Assembly (NCBI GenBank): GCA_020081605.1
Contig: JAHREC010000013.1
Span: 6,138,001 to 6,202,000, forward strand
Direction of reading: 5' to 3'
Length of the DNA stretch: 64,000 nt
From: Albifimbria verrucaria
Taxonomy: Eukaryota > Ascomycota > Sordariomycetes > Hypocreales > Stachybotryaceae
Shown piece after piece: positions 33,693-45,627 of the stretch. Within the stretch, counting starts at the first letter, position 1. Each line of letters opens with the position of its first letter. A program made the position numbers and the translations under genes. Under the pieces are notes generated by a model, which was not told where the DNA came from, did no database searches, and saw only the letters and a list, made by a program, of their open reading frames with translations.

Positions 33693-34562
33693 ATGAAGCT
33701 ATTTTCCCTTTTATCATTCACTATGCTTGTATCTCTGATCAATTTTTATATGACTAAACATGGAACAAAGATATCCGAAAGAAATCAGAAAAAGTTGAGT
33801 TGTAAGCTGGAGCATGATTATCCTCTGTCATTAAAAAGCCTTCCAAAGTATTGGCCTGCACTGCAGCCTTTGGTAGACGACCTGCTTGTGGTAAGCTAAG
33901 CTCTTTGCACCATTTAATGGCACCCGTCTAATTTGTCTCCTTTCAAGATCGATGGTGCCATAGCAATTCGCCGTGCACTACTGGAACACTTCTTCATCTT
34001 GCTGTGAGCGCCGATATAGAAGCCCACATCCTAGCCATCTACGAAAGCGACGAAACCTAGGACAACAAGCAAAGCCGGTCCCGCTCACTCCTAGCTTACA
34101 TGGAGTCCAGTTTGAATAAACGTATAAACACCGCCATAAATACCGTCAGGAAGGCGCAGAGCTCATACCAATCCATCGATGACTTCGATCCGAACTGGGG
34201 CACTCTCTTGTACCGTTGCTGTCGCCACCTCGGGACTGTATGCACCTTATATAAGTATTTTGAATGCTCGTGCGTCATGGAAAGCTACCGAGCGCTTATC
34301 AAGACTTTTCTTAAGAGTGTTGTTGAGATCGGTGCTGATCCATATGTGGACCATGATGGTAAGACGGCGATTGACTTGCTGAGGACGCCAGCGCGAAGGC
34401 TGATCCCCAGTTCAAAGCATATTTCTTGGATTTGGCAAAGACGATTATAGCCGAAAGAAACGAAGTTTTGAAGACCAGATTGCAGGCTTGTAGTTCTAAC
34501 CTGAGGAGATGGTGGCAAAATTACATTTTGAGATTTGACATGGGAGGTATCTTAGAGCTATA
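33693..34562 (+). pseudogene. Ankyrin-like gene, frame broken (pseudogene or damaged by missing bases)
   Basis: Coding character is visible in pieces. The frame from 33693 runs to PALQPLVDDLLV, followed by a plausible intron of about 58 nt (GTAAGC...TTCAAG, 33894-33951). Beyond it, TGTLLHLAVSADIEAHILA is ankyrin-like, then after a TAG at 34058 the frame resumes and reads VEIGADPYVDHDGKTAIDLL, a good ankyrin-repeat core. After one more frame change near 34385 the sequence continues AKADPQFKAYFLDLAKTII and ends GGILEL-stop near 34562. Ankyrin repeats bind other proteins; no enzyme domain is seen. Because this assembly drops bases, the breaks may be artefacts, but the in-frame TAG could be real. 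Boundaries are approximate. Confidence 0.45.
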
Positions 34563-34664
34563 GCCCGATATTATCCACAGTTCGAAGACCCTATCTTTCA
34601 TACCAATCTGATTAAATTGCTAGGAAAATTTCCATGTATCCTTCCTCGCCCAAGTCCCTGTACT

Positions 34665-35957
34665 TTACTGGAGCCGCTTCCGTGGAGGTGCCATCCTTCG
34701 CTCCATAATCTTGCGTGAAGCAACACGGGCTGTCGCCTCCTGCGCTACGCATTCGAAAAGTTTCTCTACGCCTTCTCCTGTAGCGGCCGAGCACTCAAAG
34801 AAATCTTCTGCTCCGATACGACGGGCGTACCAAGCTATCTGTATCATGTTAGGCCGAGTACAGAGAGTTGAAATGATTTGCATACATCAGAGGTGTGAAC
34901 ACACAAAGTCGGAAAAGCCGACAGACGGGGCGATGCGATGGGTGAATATTCGCGATAGCCACGGGAGAATGTATCTCGTAGGTCTTTCTTCATGCCTGCT
35001 AGGTAAAGCAGTGGCTCAAATGGCTGGTCCTTGGTGAAGCCGTTATCCTGGGCATGATGCCACTGGGGACTTTTTGTGAGCTTCATGGTAATGCAACATA
35101 ATTGAGGGAATCTGCATACCCATTGAAGAATTGTGTGTAAAGAGATTTTGTCCGATACATCGAAGCAGAGATATATGGCATCCCAGTGGATGTACGATAG
35201 TCGCTCCACCATCTTGAGGTCGGGAACGCCAGAGGTGTCCTATAGCTCAGCGCGAACCTGTTGGTTGGAGTAGTTTCGGTCAACAGTATATGTCTCAAAA
35301 TACGTCCGAGGAATCGTGCCGGTCTAAGCAAGTTAGTCGAGCATATGTGCTCCATGAGGTATTAAGCCTACATAGGGGCAGACGCCATATCGGATGCGAC
35401 TAGGCATACATCAGCAGCGAGCAACGAACACTGCGATATGGCTGAAACCTACTACAGTAGAGACGTTTGACCTGAAGACTGTCCCCCGACAAATAAGAAG
35501 TTCAGATTGACAGGCTTTGAGATGGCGGGTGGTGGCGAAGGACTACAGCGCTTTCGCTTTCGGCTGAAAAACCATAAGAATCCCCTACGTTGGCGTTCTC
35601 GCTCAGGCGAAGCATCTTCGGCCTCATTCATGTCGTCCCTACGACTACCAAGCCTACTCAACACAGCCGACGGTCGTCTGAACAAAGGTGTTGCGGCTCG
35701 GAAGAATCCCAAAGCCGTGGTTGGTCTTTTGGCAGGCCCAGGAGGTGGCATATCATCATCGGGCTCTCGAAAGGTCTGTATCCACATGTGAGCAGGATCT
35801 CTCGTTCTGACATCTGTTGGTTGAGATGAATACTTACCAAACGCGTTGTAGGCCGCATATCGAAACCATCGTCAGCGAATGGATCTTCTCGCTCGAGACG
35901 ACTTGGGATTGAGCGTCGCCAAGTGTCGATCAACGACGCCCTCCTGTCGGTGAACAT
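34665..35957 (-). CDS. Atypical Rho-like small GTPase with an in-frame TAG
   Basis: Six exons, complement(34665..34838, 34886..35062, 35120..35323, 35372..35399, 35456..35775, 35838..35957), give 341 codons in phase with five introns of 47-62 nt. An N-terminal extension of about 125 residues is basic and Ser/Pro-rich. The P-loop reads FVGGQSSGQTSLL, with Gln where GTPases have the catalytic Lys. The effector region is IPRTYFETYTVDRNYS, switch II is L-stop-DTSGVPDLKMVERLSY, the base-binding motif is AGMKKDLRD, and G5 is ECSAATGEG. The stop (TAG at 35240-35242) sits where Rho proteins have Trp (LWDTAG), so TGG to TAG is the simplest change. No base-drop break occurs in this gene. It may be a recent pseudogene, a sequence error, or a divergent fungal family that has lost the P-loop Lys. 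Confidence 0.75.
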
Positions 35958-36222
35958 ATTGGCGACAGATCCGGTGTTGGATGATGTGACTTGTGTGGAA
36001 GAAAGGTGAAGCAGAGACTAGGAGAAAGAATATTTTAAGTAGTATCAAGGTCACGTTGGCCTCGCTTCAAGCCAGCTGCAAGATTCTTGCTGCAGCTGGC
36101 GTGAAATTTCAGCCTCCTACTTGGCCGTTGCGATATTACACCTGGCATAACTCAACTAACCAACAGTCTCATCTCATCTGGCTATTTTATCTCATTAAAG
36201 TATTGACCACAGAGTCTCTCCT

Positions 36223-37823
36223 TCACACCGCATCAGCCATATTCTTCAGGTTTGCCCTGCGTAGCCGCTTCTCATTCACAGCCAAAACATCCTTCACGAA
36301 CCAGTCCCTCAGCCTGCCACCCGGCCGTCCAACCCCGGCTTCAGGTCCTCTTCTTCCAAGCCCAAGATCATAACCGCCGCAGCCGTGCTGCACAGCCAGG
36401 CCCACACCATGCCCTCGCCGTTGAAGCCGGCGGATATCCACTCGCCAGACCCGTGGAGGCCTGGTATTTCCTTTGCAGCTGTAGACGAGGGCAGCCTGCC
36501 GACCAGGGGAGCGAATCACCAGTGAAGTCAAGGATGCCCGTCCACGCCATGTCTACCGCCGCTCCGGAACCCCAGTTGGGACGGAATACTGCAGGCATTG
36601 TGCCATGCAGATGCATCGCTGGTAACGCGTCCATCCGTGAATCGTCCCATATTCCGACCTGGTCTAAGCCCTGCTCCTTGCTTCTCAAAAAACCACCGCC
36701 TATCATGAGGTGGCCGGGCGTTCCATCCGCGGCATCAGGAAGCTGGGAAATATAGTCGAAGCCGGGGTAATAGATCACTGACCATGATTGCTGGCCATGC
36801 GTCCGGGGAACTGCTGACCGGGCGTTTGGGCCGTCATATGTGCGAGCGCCCCGGTGAGGCTGCCTCGCAGGAAGCCACCAACTGTGTTGCATGGGCACTG
36901 GTGGCATGAAGAACGTGTTTAGCCCTCAGAGTCCCTCTCGAGCACCGTACCTGGTATGGGTACTGAGACGATTTACCATCCCTACAGACATCTTCCACTG
37001 GTGTTTCTGTGCTAATGGTGAGGTTGGGGTATTTGGTAACGAGATCGTTCCAAACGCTGGTAATCAAACGAAAGGGCCAAACAGCTCCAGCTTTATATGA
37101 CACTGCACCCACAACCATGTCATTGACGCCAAACTATTCAATCATCAGATCAGTAGCCATCAAGAGGAGATTGTTCATGCTCACCTTGTTTCGCAGATCC
37201 TCGCCCTTCTCCCACACCGTGTAGGTCACTTCTGGGATCCATGGCTTGGTTTCTTCGATATCGGCCTTGACCTTGTCAAAGTCAGTAGCATGCAGGAACA
37301 AGTCCACCGTCTCCACCTCCCTAGCCTGCCCGGCAGGGAACTGGGCGCCGACCTCCAGCAGCGCCTTGAGATGGCTCAATTGGAAGCGGACGAGATCACG
37401 CGCCTTTTCCGGGCCCAGTTTCTTGCGCAGCCGGGGAAACTGCTCGTAAGGAGTACACTTGATGTGACCGCCGTTACGGCCCGTGGCGCCACTGCAGAGC
37501 TGCCGTGCCTCTAGGACAACAACGCGTGGGCCGTTGGCACCGCCCAACTCCAGCAGGGTCTTGGCGGCTGCGGCGCCCGTTATGCCGCTTCCTACAATGA
37601 CAACATCTGCCTCGGCTGGGATATCTCCTTGTATATTTGAGAGTTCTGGGAACGGGACATCCTCTTGCCAGAAGGAGGTTGTAGGGTTGGGTACAGGGAA
37701 GCCTGGAGGGGCGATGGCACGTTTGAGCAGCGATTGGAATTGGGTGTTGAGAGTTGACAGGGTCTTTGCTATCACGGACAGTGTGAAATAGGCCTCCTTA
37801 ATAAAGGATAGTACAGCGCCCAT
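36223..37823 (-). CDS. FAD-dependent oxidoreductase (DAO superfamily)
   Basis: Two exons, complement(36223..37133, 37185..37823), with a 51-nt intron (GTGAGC...GAATAG). Exon 1 is unbroken: a hydrophobic N-terminus, then the dinucleotide-binding ADVVIVGSGITGAAAAKTLL and VVVLEARQLCSGATGRNGGH, the standard start of a D-amino-acid-oxidase-type fold. Exon 2 has FRLITSVWNDLVTKYPNL, HATSAHATQLV and a C-terminal GEWISAGFNGEGMVWAW, the second FAD-contact region. Four missing bases in exon 2 (near 36885, 36805, 36480 and 36335) make it divisible by three; corrected length is about 517 aa. Family members oxidise amines, amino acids or glycated amines. The substrate is not clear. It lies 265 bp downstream of the start of the GTPase gene, both on the minus strand. 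Confidence 0.85.
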
Positions 37824-38595
37824 TGTGACGTTGTGTCATTGGGTCTGTAAGTCGTGTCTCTGTTGTCTCGCCATGATGGCATGACAAGCACTGAGAAGAG
37901 GTTGGGATTCCAGAGTCTAGACCCACGTGACACGCGGCCCTGCGAATGAGCATTTGTCTCCGTGAAGTCTCCGTGAAGCTGCCATTTTCTCAATTGGGCC
38001 ATCACAACTTGTAAATGAGAAGAGACGCAGCTTCAATTCCTCAAATATTAGCGACTAAGAAAATTCCCAGCACATTGTTCACTGACTACAGCGAGGTCGT
38101 ATCTAAATATAGAGCAGCACCTTTGTCCTCTGCCAGCGGAGTATTTGATCCGGTGGAACTAGACCTGGGGCCCAGAACATTTCCCGACGCGGCATGATCA
38201 ACGATCTAGATCTGGCACCCCAAAAGGCAATAAAACAACCCTCGATAGTCAACGTCACGATGAGGTCAACAACAAAACTCCGATACATGACGCCTCGATC
38301 CTGCCAACCCGCCAAATGGATGAGCAGGTGATCGCTACGCAATTTGCTCTGCGCAGTAGCAATCGAGCTGGATAGGGACGGAGATTGTCGGTTGGTCATC
38401 TATTGCTGTGAATCGGTACCCAGAAGCTCGACGATGATCTTATGAGTGTGTCATTGTCCTGGTTCATAGGGCGTAGTGTAGAATATAAACATACCCAGTC
38501 AGCCTACCTTGCATTCAATTGTGATAACCGATCAAATCTGAACTCAACAATCCATACAACACATTTTTACCAGTCAATCACAAACAACAGCCATC
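37824..38595. promoter_or_regulatory. Divergent upstream region of the FAD oxidoreductase and the small repeat protein
   Basis: This 772-bp stretch lies between divergent starts. A 98-codon minus-strand frame (38103-38399) has one hydrophobic segment but no homology I recognise; I do not call it. No named regulatory element is certain. Confidence 0.4.
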
Positions 38596-38885
38596 ATGTC
38601 GGACCTTAACAAGAACGTCGGCTCAGCCATCAAGGACACCAAGCCCAAGGTCTTTGACGAGCAAGGCGCCATTGGCAAGCAGTTCACCGGTATACCTCCC
38701 TTTCAACAGCAATCACAATAGCTTACATTACTGACACGGAAACAGAAAACGGAGCTCTCGGTGGCACCGCCGAAAAGATTGGCGGACCCTTTGACAAGGA
38801 TGGCGTGGTGGGCAAGCAGTTCACCACCGAAGGCAGCATTGGTGGCTCAGTCCAGAATGTCGCTGGTGGACAGAAGAAGGCTTAA
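38596..38885 (+). CDS. Small hydrophilic repeat protein, function unknown
   Basis: Two exons, join(38596..38689, 38746..38885), with a 56-nt intron (GTATAC...AACAG). The 77-aa product is unbroken and strongly hydrophilic, rich in Gly, Lys and Asp. It contains an internal repeat: VFDEQGAIGKQFT and PFDKDGVVGKQFTTEGSIG. The start follows an in-frame stop-free ATG with a good CCATCATGTC context. I recognise the type as a small conserved fungal protein with LEA-like character, often stress-expressed, but cannot name a function. The long 772-bp upstream region would leave room for regulation. No signal peptide or membrane segment is visible. Confidence 0.8.
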
Positions 38886-39818
38886 GCGGGGGTGATTGTG
38901 TATTATGAACTGTAGGATATGAGGTGGCAAGAATCACGAATTAATATGACAAGATTAATACTTGTGCCTTATGTTGCCGATACAGTGTTGTGATCATGTC
39001 GTGCAAATCTGTGAAAACACCGATAACAGGAATCATGTGTTCCATATCCCGTAGATACATTAGAATTATAAGCTTCATAAAGAAATAACATAAATTATAA
39101 GCAATTTAAACACCGTCTTATTTAATCGCAACATTTGCTACCAACTTACATATCCCATAATTACTGTAGAAACCTCCCTGTCCAAAATAGCTACTCGCCA
39201 AATAAATCATGACTACACCATTTACACCCCTACCTCACCTCACTTTACCCACACAATCCAACCGGACAAAGCACCTTCCCACGGCCCAATAAACACCGTC
39301 TGATTTACAACCCTCCCCGGGACCACATTCTTCGGCTCCACGCCTCGGCCCTTTGCGTGATGCATCCACCTTCCGACCAATCGCAACCCTCCTGTTTCCG
39401 CTTATGGCGACCCTCCATGACCCCCAGACGTCCGGACATGATGGCCCGATGACGAACGACATCCAGCCGTGTACCCCTGTCTTTTTCTGCTTTACCCCTG
39501 GACATGAGCTTCGTCTGGGGTAAATGCTCCTCAGACTTTCGGTGATTGGGCATGACTTCGATATGCTTCCGTGCTGTGTTGAATGCATCACCACCAAGAC
39601 ATGTCATGATGTCAACCATGTCCGCCTCGACGCATCCCCAGCGTCATCCGGCTTGCGTCTCCGCAGCATTCTCGCTGGCCGTATATATCGTCCAGTCTCG
39701 ATACGACCTTCTCATCATTCATACCCCTCACATCTTTCTCTGAACGGACCGCCTGAACCGACCTAAGACATCCTCACCCTCCTACACCACCATCCACACA
39801 TCAGCAAATATATAAACC
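38886..39818. other. Intergenic between the small repeat protein and hemerythrin gene
   Basis: This 933-bp stretch starts with an AT-rich 3' flank and ends in a CT/CA-rich tract before the hemerythrin start, typical of fungal core promoters. No gene is supported; the minus-strand frames of 104-120 codons here have no family resemblance. Confidence 0.45.
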
Positions 39819-40608
39819 ATGGCCTCCTTCGTACTCTAACAGCACCAACGCTCCGCACCGCCTTTAGGCCACAGACATACCGCCTCGCCAACGTCTACTC
39901 ACCCAACCGCTACTTCAGCGCCTCTGCCGCAGCCATGGCCGCCCGTGTGTCCGACGCCATTGTCAAGGACCACCGTGAGTTGGAGCAATACTACAACGAG
40001 GTTATCAACAACACCGGCAACCTCGACCACCAGCAGCGCTACGGTAACCAGTTCACCTGGGAGCTGGCCCGCCACTCCGTCGGCGAGGAGCTCGTTGTCT
40101 ACCCTGCCTTTGAGAAGTACCTGGGTGCCGATGGCAAGACCATGGCAGAGCACGACCGCAAGGAGCACCACAAGGTAAACACATTCGTATCTATCCAATT
40201 AGGGTGACAAATACTAACACAGCCCACCAGGTCAAGGAGCTCCTCAAGGAATTCCAAAACATGAAGCCCGAGGACGGCAACTACGTCCAGAAGCTCAAGG
40301 AGCTCTGGGCCCCTCTATCAGAGCACATCAAGGAGGAAGAGGAGCGCGACCTGCCCGCGCTCGAGAAGGCGCTGGCCCAGTACGACGGCGCCTCGGAGAA
40401 GATGGCCACGAGCTTCGGCCGCACAAAGGCCTTCGTGCCCTCGCGCAGCCACCCCAGCGCCGGCGAGCACCCACCCTTCGAGACCGTCATGGGCCTGCTG
40501 ACCGCGCCCATCGACCACCTGGCCGACATCTTCAGGAAGTTCCCTAACAAGACCATCTCCCCAACCCCTCGACCAAGTAAGCGAGGTTACGGAGCGGAAC
40601 CGTTGTAA
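39819..40608 (+). CDS. Hemerythrin HHE-domain protein, probably mitochondrial
   Basis: Two exons, join(39819..40174, 40231..40608), with a 56-nt intron (GTAAAC...CACCAG) holding ACTAAC. One base is missing near 39830, after MASF. The corrected N-terminus, RTLTAPTLRTAFRPQTYRLA, then NRYFSASAAAMAARVS, is rich in Arg, Ser and Ala and free of acids, as in a mitochondrial presequence. Iron-ligand candidates are His and Glu in IVKDHRELEQYYNEVI, AEHDRKEHHKVKELL and LSEHIKEEEERDLPALEKAL. Such domains bind a di-iron centre and take part in oxygen, NO or iron handling. A second in-frame ATG (39935) right after the presequence could give a cytosolic form. Corrected length is 244 aa. Confidence 0.88.
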
Positions 40609-41421
40609 GGTTTAATCAGTGTGTAAATAGTATTATCGCTTCTGTTGTACCACATCTGGGTGGACGCAGGTGTAATTTGAGCGGATTAATTTGATTCATT
40701 CCATGGAACTATACGATACATCAAATGCTCGCAAAGTGAATGTAGCTTCATCATTGACATGGTGGAAGACATTGATGAGGTCTTGCGATGGTCCAACTAT
40801 CCATGGTCCATTTATACATACAAGCCTAGCAGAAGAATCAAGGCGAACACAGTTATTCACCACCCGAGTGCCCGAATGCGTGTGAATTAATCGTAAACTC
40901 ATATTGGGTAAGTGGTATTTTCTCTAATTCTAAAATGCTAGACCGAGACCCCGACCCTCCCCAAATACACTGTCCAGAACCTTGAAACTAACATGTGCCC
41001 TTCAAATCCGTTCTCCTGTCTGGCGCTGCTCAGCTGCACCGGCTTTTCACGATTGAAACGCCTTCGTAGAAGACACTGCCCAGCTGTGTTCTAGTAGAGG
41101 TGGTCGAAGAATAAATCCGAAACTCCAGTCTGGTTAAACCCTTATCCCTATGCCCTTTCGAAGGGGCCGAAAACAGTTGCGAAGATATCGTACGCCAAAA
41201 TCAATGCAGGGTATGTCCGTAACGCAAAACGACTTGGCCTGATAGAAAACCTCTTTTCCGTCACCCAGGATCCCGTTTTCCTCTTTAGCAACTCCGTGGA
41301 CTGGTTTGAGGAAAGAAGATAAAGCAAAAGCAAAGAAAGAAAGACAATTTTCGTAGGGAGGCGGTGGGATATCAAAAATAAACATGCTGTTGGTGCACTT
41401 CTGCCAATTTGGCCATGGCAA
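40609..41421. other. 3' flanks between hemerythrin gene and KCS1
   Basis: This 813-bp stretch lies between convergent genes. No gene is supported; minus-strand frames of about 93-95 codons at 41134-41429 overlap the likely KCS1 3' UTR. Confidence 0.45.
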
Positions 41422-44400
41422 TCAGACACTGATCATTCCGAGATCATCTTCCTCGAATTCCTGCACCTCATTAACCTGAGCTGCAAATCTGCTGCGAAAG
41501 TCGAGCCCCAGCTCAGCCCTAATATCCCGCTGTATCTGCAGGAAATAGTATCTGAGGCTTCTGAGGCCTTTGAGGAAACCGTTGTCGGGTTCATCCGGGT
41601 GTTGTGGCGGGCAGGCATTCCCTTGACTCTGTCTAGCGGGGTGAAGCTGTTGGCAAAGTCTGCCATTTTGAAGTCAATTTCTCCTCGATTCTTCTTCCTC
41701 CGCCTGGAACTCTCCTCGGTGTCGGTAGCCGCATCTGTCATAGAATCGTACGCCGTCTCGTAGTCAGTGCTATCCTCTGCAATATCCCCATCGTAAAACA
41801 TCAGGAGGCTAGCAGCGTAAAATCGGTAACCACGGAGCCTGCGCACGATCTGTTCCAGCTGGTCAAGCTTCCTGAGCACCACCGGTATGTGTCGCAGAAT
41901 GCTATGCAAATCTACCCCATTGTAAAGAAAGCTTTGGAGAGCATCTTGGAACTCCTGGCCGGCCTTGACCTCTCGACCGAAATATTTATCCTTGAACTCG
42001 TAGCTTTGAGTTCGCGCGTTCCAAACTTGTAATCCGCAGATGCGCACACCAAGCTCCCGGGACGTCGTCCTCCTGCACTTCTCCTGTTGGGACTTTTGCT
42101 TTTTGGGCGTAGCATCCACTCCATACTGGCGAGTCCCCATTTTCAAGTCCATCATACAAGGTCGTCTCATTCCGGCCGTCAAATCTTCCAGCAACAAGAA
42201 GTATTCGACACGGTCCTGCTGCGTCTTTGCCTCCTTCGGATTGACTGGTCGAGGAATCGGCCTGAACTCCAAGGCTGGACTTGGAAGCTCCGATGGAGCT
42301 GCAGATCCTTCCACTGAATGAGTGAAGCTTACTGACAAAGGATGTGGTTCGGTTCCATTTGAGGGTCCGTGGTGTTCGGCGTGCTTCGTAGGATCCGTGA
42401 ACGGTGCGACCTCGCTGTCCCCTCGATAACCGGCGTCGTCGGCCTCCTCAAAATACTTCAGATTACCTCGTGACTCCTGAACGTCTTGAGGCTTTCGGCG
42501 CAGACCACCAGCCGAGTATCGTCGCTTTTTCTTCACAGCCATGTTCATCTTGATGATCTCTGGCTCAGGCGCGCTTGTGCCAGTAACATCTTTCACGTGT
42601 CCAGGAGTCCTAGGATCAGGTCGTAGCCGGTGGATCTCGGCACCAATGTCACTGTGAGTCTGTGAATAAAGTGGCATCTTAGGTGGCGATGCCTCTGTCT
42701 CCATTACATCATTGGTATCGGCCACTGTGTCAGGACCAAGGAAGAGACTGGGGTCAGAGTTTGTTGAGCGCAATAATCGTTGCATAGCTGGGCGGGGAAT
42801 TGATCTTTGATGAGGCCGGCGATGCTTCTGAATCTCGACGGGCTCTTTTAGAAACGCATCATTAAAAACTTCATTCCGTAATCGTTTGTTGACTGTGGTT
42901 GCACCCCAGCTATTGGGCCTTTCTTCCAGTTGGGGACGCACCAGCGATGGTAGTGACTTGATAGGGGTGGTTGACTTCGAATGCGAAGTGCTTCGACGAT
43001 GTCCTGAGCTGGGTGGCGTCGTTGGCTGAAGAAGGTTGCGGGGAAGAATATGACGGTTATCCACGAAAGTGACCGTCGGCACCTGGACGTTAGCATTGGC
43101 CAGGGACTGGCTCACCACCCGTGTCGGGGTGGGAGTCAAGGGACCTCGCCGTGCGCTCCATTGGCAATGGCTTCTTGCCCAGTCTTCCCTTCAATGGCGA
43201 GCTGGTCGCGAAGCTTTTTCTCTCCACCTGTGACACATCATCCTTCTTCGCAGTACTTCTTCTCCGTGGCTGCTTCTGGAAGGTGACATTCAATACACCA
43301 ATATATCTAGAAGCGGGTGGTTAGTTTCTACCTTCAATGGACAGGGTTGGTGAGAAACACGGTGTACAGGGCGCCCATGGGGAAGAGGCAAAAGGCATGC
43401 TTACCGCGGCAGGAAAGGCAAGAGTTCACGGTGGTATCTCTCGATAATCTCATAAAATTCGTTCTCTCGATTGTTGAGTTGCTTACAGACGGCTCTCCGG
43501 GAGAACCGCCACAGGGTGGTATGACCACCCACTTGGTGTTTGTACGGGATGAGCTCAATGGCTTCCAACGGTTGGCGTTGGTAGTGCTGGTGCTCATGCA
43601 CATGGTCATCATACTGGATCACGCCTTGTGCTGGTTTGGGAGCGGCGCGCTTGTTTACATCAGATGGGTCCTCAACAGCAACCTCTTCACTTTCTTTGGG
43701 GAGCACTTCGGCCGGCGCAGCCGTGGACAAATTCTCGCCAGAACGCCGATGGGACAACTCGATGACATCAACTTCATCTTGATCTCGGATTTCAGGCTCA
43801 GGTTCATCGGCCTTGACAAGCCATGGATGGGCAAGTTTGGACTGGGAGAGGGACCTCTGTCGCGAGGAATGGCTAGGCTCCGAGTTCCCATCGTCACTTA
43901 CACGGGCTTCGGGCAATTCCTGATGAGGCAGGAAGACAGCAGATGAGATCTTCTCTTCACCAGATTCTTCGGCATCTACGTCGTCTTGTGACGGCCCAGT
44001 TTCGGTCGCATCGCTTGATCGTCGCTCTTCCTCTCCAACAGCCAGGGGCGTCGCTTCCACTTCCTCAGGTGACGCCAATACTGCGCCTTGATCATGCCGG
44101 TAATGCTCTTCGTGTGATGAGGGTGCTTTCGGTTCGCTCGAGTGCAGGGTGGAGATAGGCTCGGCAACAACGCTCCCAGAACGCAAGTTGAAATAATCAA
44201 TGGCTGATGACGCACTGATGAGTGGCGATGCTCCGGGTACCCGCGCTGACGGTGGAAGCTCATCCACTGGGGCACTGTGGCCCTCATTGACCTTTTGCTG
44301 GTTCAGAGTCTGGAGATCAGGGCTAAGCTTTGATGGCGTGGTTTGCCCCTCCTCGAGGGTGGGAGTCAACTTCTCACGGGGAGCCGACTTTCCATCTCTC

Positions 44401-45627
44401 CGACGGGCCTTATCATCAGAGGGAAGGCCTTCTTTGAAGAATCGCAAGCTATAACTCGCCTTGCGACTCCGCGCGTTGTGCTCCATCCCAGCCATGACCT
44501 CGGCAACGGACTGCTCGACCAAGCCATCCTGATCGATTGTGTCGCCTGAACCGATGGACCAAATCTTCTCCGTCTTTTCAGGACCAGCGGTAAAGCGATG
44601 CTCGGGCTTAGGGCGGTTCTCGGATCGGAAATCTAAGCTCGCATGGTTCTCCACCGTGTGCGCATGTGCGTGCGAGCCCTTGCTGCTGGACTCATGTCTC
44701 GAAATTTCAGACGTGTTGGATGTTGTTGAATATGAGAATGCTCGGGTCTTTTGCTTATCAATGCCGTTCCGGTCAAGATCGAAGGAATTGGACGAGGCCC
44801 TCGACTGGTCCATAAAATCCCGTCGTTCGAGCAGCATTTCTCTGATGTTGGCGATTGTAGATGAAGAGTAGGAGGGAACGCCAGCGGCTTCCCGCCGTAC
44901 TATCGAGGGTGACAGCGGAGCGGCGGTGGAGGCCGCCATGGTAGGTGCCTGCAAGATGCCGGGACGGGGTCGTATCACGGAACCACTCTCGCCATTGCGT
45001 GCCGCGGCATGTCGAGGGTCGGTAGGAGTAGTGGCGTAGGGAGTCGGATCGCTGGTGGCAAGGTCGGTCCCAAGCGAAGAATCGAGTTCGGGACTGGCAC
45101 AGATGTCGTCGGAATCAGGCCCAGCACGGGGGCCAGTGGTGTGGGTGTTGGTGGTGGTAGTGGTTGTGTTGGGGATGTTGGTGGTGGCAGCGTCGCTCGT
45201 CAACCTCGGGGCTTCGCAGCGTCTCGCTGTTCTCTGGCTGGCTTGGACGGCGAGGGCTGAGGAATACCGCGGGCAGAAGCCAAGGCCTGTGTCAAGAGCG
45301 AGGGACCGGACTGTCTGTGAAGGATGCCGGAAGAGGGTGGACCAGGAGGGGCTTTATCTTTATCAGGACGGCCATCTTGGGGTTGGCCGCTCAGGCTCAG
45401 GCTCTGACTCTGGGCTTGGCCCAGGCCCAGGCTGTGGCTCTGGCTCGACAGCCCTTGGCCATGCTCCGTCGAGGGATGCGGCGGCGGTGTCGCAACGACC
45501 AGGGGTGGTGTGTCGGCGCCCTCTGCAGACACGTCCGGGGAGGGTGAGCCTGTCGATCGGGAGGGTGTGGGCCGCTCACCGGTACAGCGGGTGCGGCATT
45601 TTCGGACTGGGAATGCGGGCTGGACAT
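41422..45627 (-). CDS. KCS1: Kcs1-type inositol hexakisphosphate kinase
   Basis: Two exons, complement(41422..43306, 43405..45627), with a 98-nt intron (GTAAGC...CTTCTAG). Corrected length is about 1370 aa. A long disordered N-terminus (start [16 protein letters not shown], with the fungal Kcs1 landmark [13 protein letters not shown]) precedes [20 protein letters not shown] and [20 protein letters not shown], the first part of the IPK domain. Exon 2 holds another disordered stretch, then the catalytic [14 protein letters not shown] (PxxxDxKxG), [10 protein letters not shown] and [12 protein letters not shown], which carries a metal-binding Asp. Kcs1 makes 5-InsP7 from InsP6. Five missing bases (near 45540, 45208, two around 43130, and 41605) restore one frame, ending [12 protein letters not shown] 4.5 kb desert lies upstream. 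Confidence 0.93.

Noticed and set aside
38103..38399. 98-codon minus-strand frame with one hydrophobic stretch
   Set aside because: Single short frame in a promoter region, no family match and no start or intron support.
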